A stretch of DNA of 64,000 bases from Heracleum sosnowskyi (taxonomy: Eukaryota > Streptophyta > Magnoliopsida > Apiales > Apiaceae). Below, one piece after another: positions 46,061 to 56,397 of this stretch. The position numbers and the translations under genes were made by a program. Numbering within the stretch: position 1 is the first letter of the stretch; every line of letters begins with the position of its first letter. Below the pieces are notes generated by a model. That model had not been told where the DNA came from and did no database searches. It saw only the letters and a list, made by a program, of their open reading frames with translations. Location: NCBI GenBank assembly GCA_030848705.1, contig CM061235.1, forward strand, positions 138,453,228 through 138,517,227, given 5' to 3'.

Positions 46061-47178
46061 CTAGCCTATAACCCGTGCAAAGGAAAGATAATAAATTTAA
46101 AAAAAAATTAATGAGAACAGAAAATATTAAAGAAAAAAAATAAAAATTAATATGATAAATTATAAATTGAGAAACTTAAATATTAATTGGAACATAGAAA
46201 AAATAAATAAAGAATACAAATTGGGTTGAGGAAGATAAATGGGGTATTATTAATATCATTTTATTATTTATTAGAATAATATTAACAATAAGGACAAATA
46301 GAAAAGCTAACATGTTTCAATTAAAAAAAATAATTGTCCGTGATATTTTTAGAAGTGTTTTAATTATATTAATTGTATATGTTAAAAAAATATTTTGACA
46401 TATTAAAATAGGTAAGTTTTTTAATAAGGACAAATAGAAAAACTAACATGTTTCAATTAAAAAAAGTAATTATTCGTGATTTTTTAGAAGTGTTTTAATT
46501 ATATCAATTGTATTTGTTAAAAGAAATATGTAAGTTTTTTTAATAAGGACAAATAGAAAAATTAACATGTTTTAATTTAAAAAAATTAACTGCCCGTGAT
46601 ATTAATAAAGACAAATAGAAAAGCTAACATATTTTAATTAAAAAAAGTAATTGTCCGTGATATTTTTAGAAGTGTTTTAATCATATTAATTGTATTTGTT
46701 AAAAAAATACGTTGACATGTTAAAATAGGTAAGTTTTTTTAATAAGGACAAATAGAAAATTTAACGTGTTTTAATTAAAAAATTAACTATCAAAGATATT
46801 TTTAGAAGTGTTTTAATTATATTTCTTAAAAAAATACGTTCACATGTTAAAATAGATAAGTTTTTTTAAATAATTAAAAGTATTAAAATAGGTTTTAAAA
46901 TAAATAAGTAAGAGTTGCACCTGATATTTTTGGAAAAGATAGATTTTAGTGATAACAAATATAAAAGGTAATATGTTTTAATTTAAATGTAATTGCCGTG
47001 ATAAATTTGGAAAATAAGTAGATTTTGTTAGAAAAAAATGTTTTAATTATAAAAGACAATCAGCTAGTTATTATTTTTATATTACTTTATATTATTTTAT
47101 TATTTATTAAATAAAATAAAGGACCAAAAACCGAAAACCAAAACTTTCAATGTTTCGACTTTAATAATATAGTATAAA
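46061..47178 (-). mobile_element. Non-autonomous Helitron (GAAACATT family), minus orientation
   Basis: On minus it begins TTTATACTATATTATTAAAG (first TC changed to TT) followed by CGAAACATTGAAAG, and ends TTTGCACGGGTTATAGGCTAG before a T. Its 3' end is only 50 bp from the 3' end of the plus-strand copy, so the two stand tail to tail. The interior is four to five decayed repeats of an approximately 110-170-bp unit containing GACAAATAGAAAA and CCGTGATATTTTTAGAAGTG. Confidence 0.8.
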
Positions 47179-47194
47179 TTATCTATATTATCTA

Positions 47195-48060
47195 TCTATA
47201 CTGGACGAAACATTAAAAGTTTGATCGGTACTAAAGTGATTTTACTTAATTACCCTTACTTATTTTTAGAAAAATATTATTAATTAATAACATTATTTAT
47301 AACCAATTACCTTTTCGGCTAAAATATTACTTTTTCTATTTTTTTTTCTAACAAATTTCATTTTTCTCTTAAAAATTCACGGGCAACTACCTTTTTTCAA
47401 CTAAAACATGCAACTTTTTTTATTTTTTCTTACTAAAATCCCTCCTTTTCCAAAAATATCACGGACAACCCTTACTTATTTGTTTTAAAACCTATTTTAA
47501 TACTTTTAATTACGGACAATTACCTTTTTCAACTAAAACATGTTACTTTTTCTATTTTTTCTTACTAAAACCCTAATTTTCCAAAAATATCATGGGCATA
47601 CCGTTACTTATGTATTTCAAAATCTATTTTAATAATTTAATTATTTAAAAAAGTTTAAACTATATATCTATACTATTATATAATAGCCAAAACATTGAAA
47701 GTTTTGGTTTCGGTCATTTATTCTATTTAATAAAATAATATAAAGAATAAATATAAAACATATTACTTTTTAATCAAAACATATTATCTTTTATAAACAC
47801 ACCTAAAAATAAAAATTATTACGACATATATTTCAATCATTAATATTGCCTTTTTCTAATTACATATCCCTTAATTATTAATACATTTCAAAACATATCA
47901 AAAACTATATTTTCTCAATAAAAATATCAATTATACTATATTCTATATATTTCTATTATCTATACTATTATATAATAGCCGAAACATTGAAATTTTGGTT
48001 TTCGGTTTTCGGTCATTTCTTCTATTTAATAAAATAATATAAATATAAAATATATTATTA
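47195..48060 (+). mobile_element. Three successive Helitron 5' ends without 3' ends
   Basis: Helitron-type starts occur in the same orientation at 47195 (TCTATACTGGACGAAACATT), 47667 (TCTATACTATTATATAATAG then CCAAAACATTG) and 47959 (TCTATACTATTATATAATAG then CCGAAACATTG). No hairpin plus CTAG end follows any of them before the sequence character changes near 48060. They are truncated or nested copies. Confidence 0.6.
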
Positions 48061-49458
48061 TTTTAATGAAATTATCTTATCTTGATTTTCTGATTTACAC
48101 TTTATTTGATTTCTGTGATTGGATCATGAGAAATATGATATCGTATGATATGTTAATGCAATCTGAGATGTTCTTAATTGTTATATGAGCATGGTGATTG
48201 GTTATGGCCTAAAAACCCATCGGATAGTGGTTTTATGGTTTGGATTCTAAATACGACTTGCATGTCATTATTCCTTGTAATGTTTAAATCTCGAATGTAA
48301 ATCGAGTTCTACTTGTAATTTCATTAGCCTAGTTTGTATTTATTTATGTAATGTACATGAAGACATAAAGATATTCCAAGGAGGCGATTCCCAAGAAAAC
48401 TTGTAACATTGTATTGTATTTTGATACCACCATAGATTAACCTTGATTTTTCCATTAGCTTGGAAAGATCACTCGGGCTGGGCCATAACCAAACACGTTT
48501 ATTTACGCACTTTACATATATGATGCATGTGATGAAGAAGATATGTATGCGTAGTTATAAAGATGCATGCTTTAATTAGATTAATCATGTATGTATTAGA
48601 TACGACACGCATGCCATGTTTGCTTAAGAAAGATAAAATCTGTAACGATTCAAGATTTTAAAAAATGAACAAAAATGAACATGAGATTCCTGTGTTTATG
48701 AAACACAGAATTAAGTATGAATTTTCAATTTTTTGATATGGGGCGATTTTGACAAAAGCGGGTTATTAACCTGTAAGGTGTTGGGTTTTAAGTGAGACCA
48801 TTTGTGACTTCTCCGACTATATGGAAATCAAACCATTGACAAATTTTGATTTGAAGTACCTAATTCAAGGAAAAATTGGGAATATCTTGATGATGTGATC
48901 ATGGTCGTTTTAAATAAGATTAACAAATCCCTAAATTAATATTAAGTTAATCGGATGCCTTCCAATGAAGAACACTCGTCAAGACCTAGATCGATAAGGA
49001 GTGGGCTCGCCAAAGCGGGGTACTCCCATCTATCGTGGTAAGACGCGATGGAGTAATTGTGATACTCAATTGTTGGATAATTGGGTCTAACTTAACTAAT
49101 TCATCATAATAAGATTGTGGATTTAGAGGCATAGGGTTTGGTGAGATTTATTGGATAAATGTGTACAAACGTTGTTCCACCAAACTATCCAAGAGTTATA
49201 TATGATATAATTGTCTACCTAAATAATCATGTTTTAGGAGAAAAGCCAAAGCTGACCTAATGCATGACTAAATATGGATCTTGGCTCACTAGAGAGATTT
49301 AAGAGAAATACTTTCCGAATTAATAGTTAGGGCTATTTATTTGATAACAATAATGGGATGTATATAATGATATACCATAATCACTTAAACATAATAATTA
49401 ATAAATTTGCAAACTGGATTAATTTTATGCACTTTAATATTGTAGCTATCAAATTAAC
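48061..49458. other. Non-coding region, possibly retrotransposon-derived
   Basis: No open gene. It has a moderate-GC patch at 48955-49100 (GCCAAAGCGGGGTACTCCC) unlike its AT-rich neighbours. Because a copia relic follows, this may be remains of its LTR or leader, but I could not identify repeat ends. Confidence 0.35.
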
Positions 49459-50122
49459 TCCTTATATATAATAAGCGTAAGGGAGATCTTATCCAAAACT
49501 TTGGTCGGTCACTGTACTACCAAAAGTATATGATCCGTTGGATTATAAAACTATAAATATTCAAATAGATGAGGACCGCTAGATATAATATTAAAAATTG
49601 TATTTGATTAATAATATGATAGTATTTAAATACTAAAATGTGTATTTTGATAATTTAAACCAATTATAAATAGGTTTTCTATATTGAATAGAAATCTTTA
49701 CGTAAAAAATCGTAATTATCTTTTCTCTTTAGTTTATGGATAGTTCCAGTTAGATAATAATTATTAAACCATCATTAAATTAAAGATAATTTTGTTAGCT
49801 TCGCGTGGGCTGTAAAATTGTTAAAATCTGTTTTCTAAAACTCAAGATAGAGCCCAAACAGTAAAGTGATTATCTAAATTTTAATAATTTTTTTTTTAAT
49901 TTAAACCAATTATAAATAGGTTTTCTATATTGAATAGAAATCTTTATGTAAAAAATCGTAATTATCCTTTCTCTTTAGTTTATGGATAGTTTCAGTTAGA
50001 TAATAATTATTAAACCATCATTAAATTAAAGATAATTTTGTTAGCTTCGCGTGGGCTGTAAAATTGTTAAAATCTGTTGTCTAAAACTCAAGATAGAGCC
50101 CAAACAGTAAAGTGATTATCTA
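49459..50122 (+). mobile_element. 5' fragment of the AGO1-intron Helitron family, with internal tandem duplication
   Basis: TCCTTATATATAATAAGCG and the next several hundred bases are nearly identical to 35245 onward (for example ACTGTACTACCAAAAGTA). A segment of about 225 bp occurs twice, 49652-49876 and 49898-50122 (period 246 bp). No 3' end is present. Confidence 0.7.
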
Positions 50123-52549
50123 TGCTATCAGTCCTTGATAAGGACAAACTGACAAGAACAAATTTCCTTGACTGACATAGGAGCTTGAGAATCTTCCTCA
50201 CGAACCACGATGTTAGTCAAATTCTTCCATTTCTTTTTAGCTGAGAATGTAACATGTGCCGAACATAAAGCTTGTTGGAAGCAAATTGATGATTCGACTG
50301 ATGATGTTTCATGTCTCATGCTTGCAACTATGAGTGTTGAGCTTAAGAAACAATATGAGCATATGGATGCTTATGAGATAATTGAGCACCTTCAAAAGAT
50401 GTTTGAGGAAAAGGCTCGTCAAAAAGGATTTGACAATAGCAAGGCACTATACACCTACAAGTAGGGAAATTGAGATTTGGTTGGACCACATGTTCTAAAA
50501 ATGATAGGGTATAATGAGTACCTTGATTTTTTAAGTTTCAAGATTGGTCTAGAGACTCGGATTGATTTGATCATGCAATCTTTGAACAATAACTATTCTC
50601 AATTAGTTATGAACAACGAAATAAATGAGATAGACATTACACCTACTAAGTTGTGAAGCACGTTGAGAACTGCGGTAAGCAACATGATAAATGCACGGAC
50701 TACTCCTATAATGATGGTGAATGTAGGAATATGAATGTGAAAGGAAAATGTAAAAGAAAGAAAAATATTTGATCTAATTCTATAGCCAAATCAAAGTCCA
50801 ATCTCAAAGAGGTATTGTTGCCTAAAGGAGGTGTTGCTAAAGAAGATGATTGTCGCTTCTGTGGAAAACCGAAAGACTGGAAGATAAACTGTCATGCTTA
50901 TTTGGAAGATCTAAGAAGAAGACCGGTGAGGGTCAAGCTTCATGTTTCGGGTTATAATTGGAGCAAAAGTTGTTGCTCTAGTTGAAGTAACTCGTTACTT
51001 AATTTTTTCTATAAGACTAAGTTTAGAACTTGATGATTATAACTACGTGCCTATAAGAGCAGAGACATTATATTGGTTTCTTGTATGGACAAGAAAGGTT
51101 TTTCATTTTAATTGGATATATAACAATTGTTGTTTATTACATTTCAATGAAAAGGTTAATAATGTTGCACAATTAGTTAACATTTTATATGTTCTAAAAT
51201 GACTCAAATCAAACATTATCTTTGACACTATCATTTAGGCCATATCAATAAGAAACGCATTTCCAATTTACATAATGATGGATACTTGGATAAGTTTGAT
51301 TTTGAATCATACGAAAAATGCAAATCCTGGTTTATTTGGTAAAATGACAAAAGCCCCTTTTACCAGAAATGGTGAAAGGGTCATCGAACGATTAGGACTT
51401 ATACATGGTGATGTATGTGGTCATATACGTACGATGGTAGAAGGTAGGTTTTACTACTTCATAGCGGTCACTGATGATTTCAGTAGATACGAAAATGGAT
51501 ATCTTTTGATGAACAAATCTGAATTGTTTGAAAAGTTCACAGAATATTAAGCTGAAGTAAAAAGGTTCATAGAAAGGAGTTTCTAAGAGCCGAAATCACA
51601 TTATGTTAGACATAGTGCGATGGATGATGAGTGAAGTGGATCTTCCAATAAGTTTTTGGGGTTATACCTTAGAGACGGCTGCATATGCACTTAACCGTGT
51701 TCCTACTGAATCGGTTCAAAAGACCCCATATGAGATATGGACTGAGAAAAGTCATAGCATGTCATTTATGAAAATTAGGGGATGCAAAGAGTTTGTGAAA
51801 CGTTTAACCTCTGACAAGCTAGGACCAAAATCAGATAAATGTAATTTTGTGGGATACCAAATTAAAACAAAAAGGGTATTACTTCTTTAATCCTCAAGAG
51901 AACAAAGTGTTTGTTGTTCGGGCTGCTGTATTTCTTGAGAGAGAATTGCTTTCTAAAAGAAATAGTGGGAGGAAAATAGATCTCGATAAGGATCGAGAAC
52001 CACGAGATAACATTGAACCGAAGTTGGAACAAGAGCAGAATGTACAAGAAAATATAAATGACATTCTTTCTCAACAGACTGTTAAGACTTGGTAGAGAAA
52101 TAGTTTCTTGATGAAAGACTTAGGAGATGTGTCCTATTTCTTAGGGATCAGGATCTATATAGATAGATCACGAAGATTTTTTGGCTTAAGTCAAAGTATA
52201 TACATTGACAATGTATTGCACCAATTAGGGATGCAAAGAGGCTAAAAGGGAAATGTTCTCATGTCTCATGAGATAGTGATCTCAAAATAAATGGTCTGAA
52301 ATCATTGGATGATATGGACCACATTAGTATGGTTCTATATGCTTCGGAAATTGGTTCCATAATGTACGTGATAATATGTACTCGTCCTGATGTCTCATAT
52401 GCTTTAAGCATGATGAGCAGGTACCAGTCTAATCTAAGTGTTGGCCACTAGATTGGAATCAAGAATATTATTAAGTGTCTGAAGAGGACTAAAGACTCAT
52501 TCTTGGTATATGGAGAAGATGGGAAGCTAGATGTAAAATGTTACACATA
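50123..52549 (+). pseudogene. Decayed Ty1/copia polyprotein, cut at its end by a SIRE insertion
   Basis: Successive plus-strand pieces in changing frames: gag remnant from about 50240 (WKQIDDSTDD, LMLATMSVELKKQYEH; VLKMIGYNEYLD); integrase (LGLIHGDVCGH, FYYFIAVTDDFSRY; SFWGYTLETAAYALNRVPTE, KTPYEIW); reverse transcriptase end (MKDLGDVSYFLGIRI); RNase H start (CTRPDVSYALSMMSRYQS, DGKLDVKCYTYV). Many stops and frame shifts, and the catalytic YVDD part of the reverse transcriptase is missing between about 52095 and 52100. The sequence stops where the SIRE LTR begins at 52550, so the newer element is nested in this one. Lineage not assigned. Confidence 0.75.
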
Positions 52550-53817
52550 TGTTAGTTTCTAGACTGGCAGGACGGTTCCGTGTCTTAGTTTAGATTTGTG
52601 TTTTGTCTAAATAGATGTGTTGTAAGCTAGAATAGTTCACAGCAAGAACCGTAAATGATTCTACAACCGAGGCTTAGTGTATTGATACTGTAAAGCATAA
52701 TGTAACATAAGATGTAAAAGAGATAACTACAACTCAACAAAGGACAAGACAGACAATAGTATTAATAGAAGCACAGGAATCCAGAATCAAAGAAGAAAAG
52801 GTAAACTCAAAAAATCAAAATACGTTATGTATTCTTGAAGTCCGTAAACAGGTCACGGAAAGAAGTTCATGAAAATGTTCAAGCCTCAGTGACAGCAATA
52901 GAAACAAGACTTTGAAGACGACAGAAGTATGTGAATGATTTAGGGTTCAGTACCACGGGATTCCAGTGATGAAGCAACCAGAACGACAAGGGACGTATCA
53001 GCAGCATTATAATTGAAGTCATAAAATAAGAATTGATCAAGTGTTATTCATCTGTGAACCAGACCTGTTGCACTAGGTGACGGCACTGAAAAGATCAAGT
53101 TGTTTTATCGTCTCAGAAGAAATTGATACAGTCCAAAACTTAAACACCCAGGAGCTCAGGAGTAATTACTAAAGGACAAAAGACAAGAAAAAGTATTCGA
53201 TAGTTTTTCTTTTGAAAAAACTATCGAATGGTGGTTGAAGTGATTCATTGAATAACCAAGTGAATTAATTTGGCATTCGATAGTTTTGATTTAAAAACTA
53301 TCGAATGGCAAATTGATTTATTCCATTCGATGGTTTTTTAATCCATTCGATGGTTTTTCAATTCATGGAGCAGGTGAAAAGTTGTGCTTGTGTGACAGGT
53401 TGATGAAGATCCAACGACCAAGAATATTCTATTCTAAATGGTTCGATGGTTTTCAATTTAAGTCTGCAGTTAATACAGAGTGAAGAATGTGTCTTCTTCA
53501 GTTAAGGATTTTAACACAGAGACATTACTGAGAGAGAGAAGAGCCGGAGAAAATTATCAGAGAAATTAATAGTACTCAGAACTTGATCATTGTTTTGTAT
53601 TTGTGTAACCTTAAACTCATTGACGCTAATCTACGGATTAGAAATTGTAGCACCCCTCGAGGTTTATATTTATAAAAAGATATATTCCCCGAAACTTGAT
53701 TTGGTTTGGTGTGTTTGATTTCGTTATAGAACTGAAAGATTAATCCGCGAACGAAATTGAATTATTTGTGAGTATCGTATTCAACCCCCCCCCTTCTACG
53801 ATACTTTGGACCTAACA
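52550..53817 (+). repeat. 5' LTR of the SIRE-type element
   Basis: Starts TGTTAG and ends CTAACA, a 6-bp inverted pair with TG..CA borders, and is directly followed by the primer binding site. 1268 bp. The left border is inferred from the end of the relic frame and the inverted hexamer; without the 3' LTR it is provisional. It contains TCGATAG palindromes at about 53196-53460. Confidence 0.65.
53196..53460. repeat. TCGATAG inverted-repeat motifs in the SIRE LTR
   Basis: TTCGATAGTTTTTC (53196) faces GAAAAAACTATCGAA (ending 53228); a second pair TTCGATAGTTTTG / AAAACTATCGAA lies at about 53276-53304; then TTCGATGGTTTTT occurs near 53325, 53346 and 53442. Confidence 0.85.
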
Positions 53818-53818
53818 A

Positions 53819-53832
53819 TTGGTATCAAAGCT
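53819..53832 (+). other. Primer binding site of the SIRE-type element
   Basis: TTGGTATCAAAGCT directly after the LTR is one base off the common copia site TGGTATCAGAGC, complementary to initiator Met-tRNA. Confidence 0.85.
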
Positions 53833-53977
53833 ACTTGATTGATATACAAATCAGATCCGGTGAATGAGACCAAAATCAAACGTAGCGTGAAAATTCGAAG
53901 CAAATTTTTTAACTTTCAAATTTTTTCATTTAATTGGAATTTCTTGAATTTTAAACAATTTGAAATTTTCAGAAACC

Positions 53978-56386
53978 ATGAGTGCTCCAAAGACAACTGC
54001 TGGTATTAAAGTTCCCCCGTTTACTAGAGATGATTTCGGTTTGTGGAAGATGAAGATGTTGTTATTTATCAAGGCATCTAATCCGTTGTATATTGGCATA
54101 TTAGAGAACGGACCGTTTGTACCAATGAAACCAGTTAGTGAATCTACAGCTCCTGATGGTAGCAGGATTCCTTCAGGCACCCAACCTAAGGATATAAGTG
54201 AATTTACAGATTCTGACAAAGAATTGATTCGATTGGACACCGGTTTAATGTTGATATTGGCGGACTCCGCAGACAAGGAAATGAGCTATCAGTTGATGAA
54301 TTGTACAAGCGGAAAACATATGTGGGATACCAATAACTTAATAATGGAAGGAACTGAAGACGTTCAGGAAAACAGATTGGACATTCTGACTTCTCAATAC
54401 GAAGCGTTTAGGTCACTGCCAGGAGAAAGTATAACTCAGGTCTTTGAGAAATATACTAAGCTCCTCAATGAATTGGCAATGAAAGGAAAGACCTATCCAC
54501 TGAGAGAATCGAACAGGAAGTTTATGACGACGCTGCCCCATCATGTAGAACACAAGTCATCATCCATTAGGGAAAGAATTGACTTCACAAAGATGCCACT
54601 AGAGATGATCTATGGCAAGTTGAAGACCTATGAGATGGAACAGGAACAAAGGGTGATAATCTACGGATCAGGGACAGTGGACAGCAAGCACAATGCACTT
54701 GTGAGATCAGCAGCACTTGTAGTGGATGAACCAATAACTTCTGAGATTCAGGTTGAAACCCCTAGAGCTGGAGAGGAGGTGATAATAGAAGCAGAAATGG
54801 ATTCTGTGAATCTGGGTGTTGATGAAAGTGATTACTACACCCTAGAAGAGCTTGAGCAAATGGAAGACAAAACCATGGCGTACTTAGGTGCAAAGTTTAG
54901 TCATATTCGTTTCAAGAGAAACCCTAAGTACAAGTTCAAGGGCTCAACCAACAGATTCCAGAAGAGCAATTATACACCTAGTACAGGCTTTAAGGGAGGC
55001 TACAAGACTGGCATGATTGATAGGAGCAAATCAAAATGCTATAACTGCAATGAGTTAGGGCATTTCGCCACTGAATGCCGGAAGCCTCGTCAAGCAAGAG
55101 ACATGAAAGATGTCTATGGAAAGAAGGATTCTTATGATGAGTTGAAGAAGGAGAATGCCAAGCTTAAACAGCAATTGGAGGCATTCTCTGGAAAGCAGAA
55201 AGGGAAAGCTTACATAGCAGAGGGAAAGCACTGGGATGATACTGATTCGGATGAAGAGGAGGAATATGTAAATGTTGCTCTAATGGCTGACTCTTCAGAG
55301 GAATCACCACAATCATCTCAGGTACCTATCTTAACTACAATTGATATGTCAAATTCTGAGTACAAGAAAACTGTGCAAGATCTTAGTGTAGAATTGTTTA
55401 ATGTACACACAAGCATGCTAGCATCAGAAATGGAAAATGCTAAACTAGTTCTTAAGATTAAAAAGCTAGAATCTAAAAATGAAGAACTAGAGCTTGTAGC
55501 TGTAACATTAGAAGATCTTAAGCAAAAGAATGTGTACTTAGAGAACAAGGTCAAGTGTAATGATGAGATAGAGACTATCCTCAGGAAGCAGATTTCAGAT
55601 CTAGATTTGAAGCTGAATGCTTTTAAGAATTCCGCTCTAGTGGCTAGGGAAATCATTGATACTCAGGCCATAGAGAATAAAACTGCTATAGGATTTGACT
55701 ATAACAAGAAAGCTGGTAAGAAGGTTGTGGAATTCCCTGTGACATCTTCAGTTGTCAAAAGGAATACTCCACATGTTCTTAAGAATGTTGATTGTCCAGT
55801 TTTTGTTAAGCCGTTTCCACCACTCTTTCATGAGGATGATCTTTTCATAGCACAAGAATTGCTTGAGGAGGATTTATTGAAGGAAAAAGAGGTAAAGACT
55901 AAGTTGCCTAGGAAATCAGTAAAGAATGAATTACCTAAACCCGATTTACCTAAAACTGAAGTAGGTTCCTTAGCTAGTAATGTTAAAAAGAACAGGAATG
56001 GGAGGAAAAAGATTGTTAATCAGGAATTGGTTCCATCTTCTCCCATTGCATCTAGGAAGTTATGTTCTATTTGTAATTCTGCTGGACACCTTACACATGC
56101 ATGTAAAAAGGTTAAAGTAGAAACTGCTAATGCTTCTGAAATGCATAACATGTCTGACATGCCTGATACTCATGAACCCTGTGGAAAGAAAGAGTGTTTG
56201 CTATGTAAGTACAACATCATGCATGCTTATTTTAAGTTGATGTCTGATAGTAGCAATAGCACTAGTAATGTTAAATCCACAGATACTATGAATATCAAAC
56301 AGGGTAAGACTAAATTGAATGTTACTCCTGTTAAATCATCTAAACCTTCAGGACCCAAACAATTTTGGGTACCAAAGTCCGCTTAA
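53978..56386 (+). CDS. Gag of the SIRE-type element
   Basis: 802 residues from the ATG at 53978 (ACCATGAGTGCTCC context). N-terminal copia-type gag domain (FTRDDFGLWKMKM near residue 20; LTSQYEAFRSLPGESI), a CCHC zinc knuckle CYNCNELGHFATEC near 354, a long acidic and coiled-coil region (about 385-560), and a second CCHC knuckle CSICNSAGHLTHAC near 695. It ends GPKQFWVPKSA and TAA. It packages element RNA into virus-like particles in the cytoplasm. It is open throughout, long for a copia gag and typical of SIRE. Pol begins in another frame 11 nt later. Confidence 0.9.
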   Translation: MSAPKTTAGIKVPPFTRDDFGLWKMKMLLFIKASNPLYIGILENGPFVPMKPVSESTAPDGSRIPSGTQPKDISEFTDSDKELIRLDTGLMLILADSADKEMSYQLMNCTSGKHMWDTNNLIMEGTEDVQENRLDILTSQYEAFRSLPGESITQVFEKYTKLLNELAMKGKTYPLRESNRKFMTTLPHHVEHKSSSIRERIDFTKMPLEMIYGKLKTYEMEQEQRVIIYGSGTVDSKHNALVRSAALVVDEPITSEIQVETPRAGEEVIIEAEMDSVNLGVDESDYYTLEELEQMEDKTMAYLGAKFSHIRFKRNPKYKFKGSTNRFQKSNYTPSTGFKGGYKTGMIDRSKSKCYNCNELGHFATECRKPRQARDMKDVYGKKDSYDELKKENAKLKQQLEAFSGKQKGKAYIAEGKHWDDTDSDEEEEYVNVALMADSSEESPQSSQVPILTTIDMSNSEYKKTVQDLSVELFNVHTSMLASEMENAKLVLKIKKLESKNEELELVAVTLEDLKQKNVYLENKVKCNDEIETILRKQISDLDLKLNAFKNSALVAREIIDTQAIENKTAIGFDYNKKAGKKVVEFPVTSSVVKRNTPHVLKNVDCPVFVKPFPPLFHEDDLFIAQELLEEDLLKEKEVKTKLPRKSVKNELPKPDLPKTEVGSLASNVKKNRNGRKKIVNQELVPSSPIASRKLCSICNSAGHLTHACKKVKVETANASEMHNMSDMPDTHEPCGKKECLLCKYNIMHAYFKLMSDSSNSTSNVKSTDTMNIKQGKTKLNVTPVKSSKPSGPKQFWVPKSA

Positions 56387-56397
56387 TCAATCTGTGA

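Noticed and set aside
50128..50319. Minus-strand frame at the edge of the copia relic
   Set aside because: The plus strand of the same stretch carries recognisable copia gag sequence; the minus frame has no known domain.
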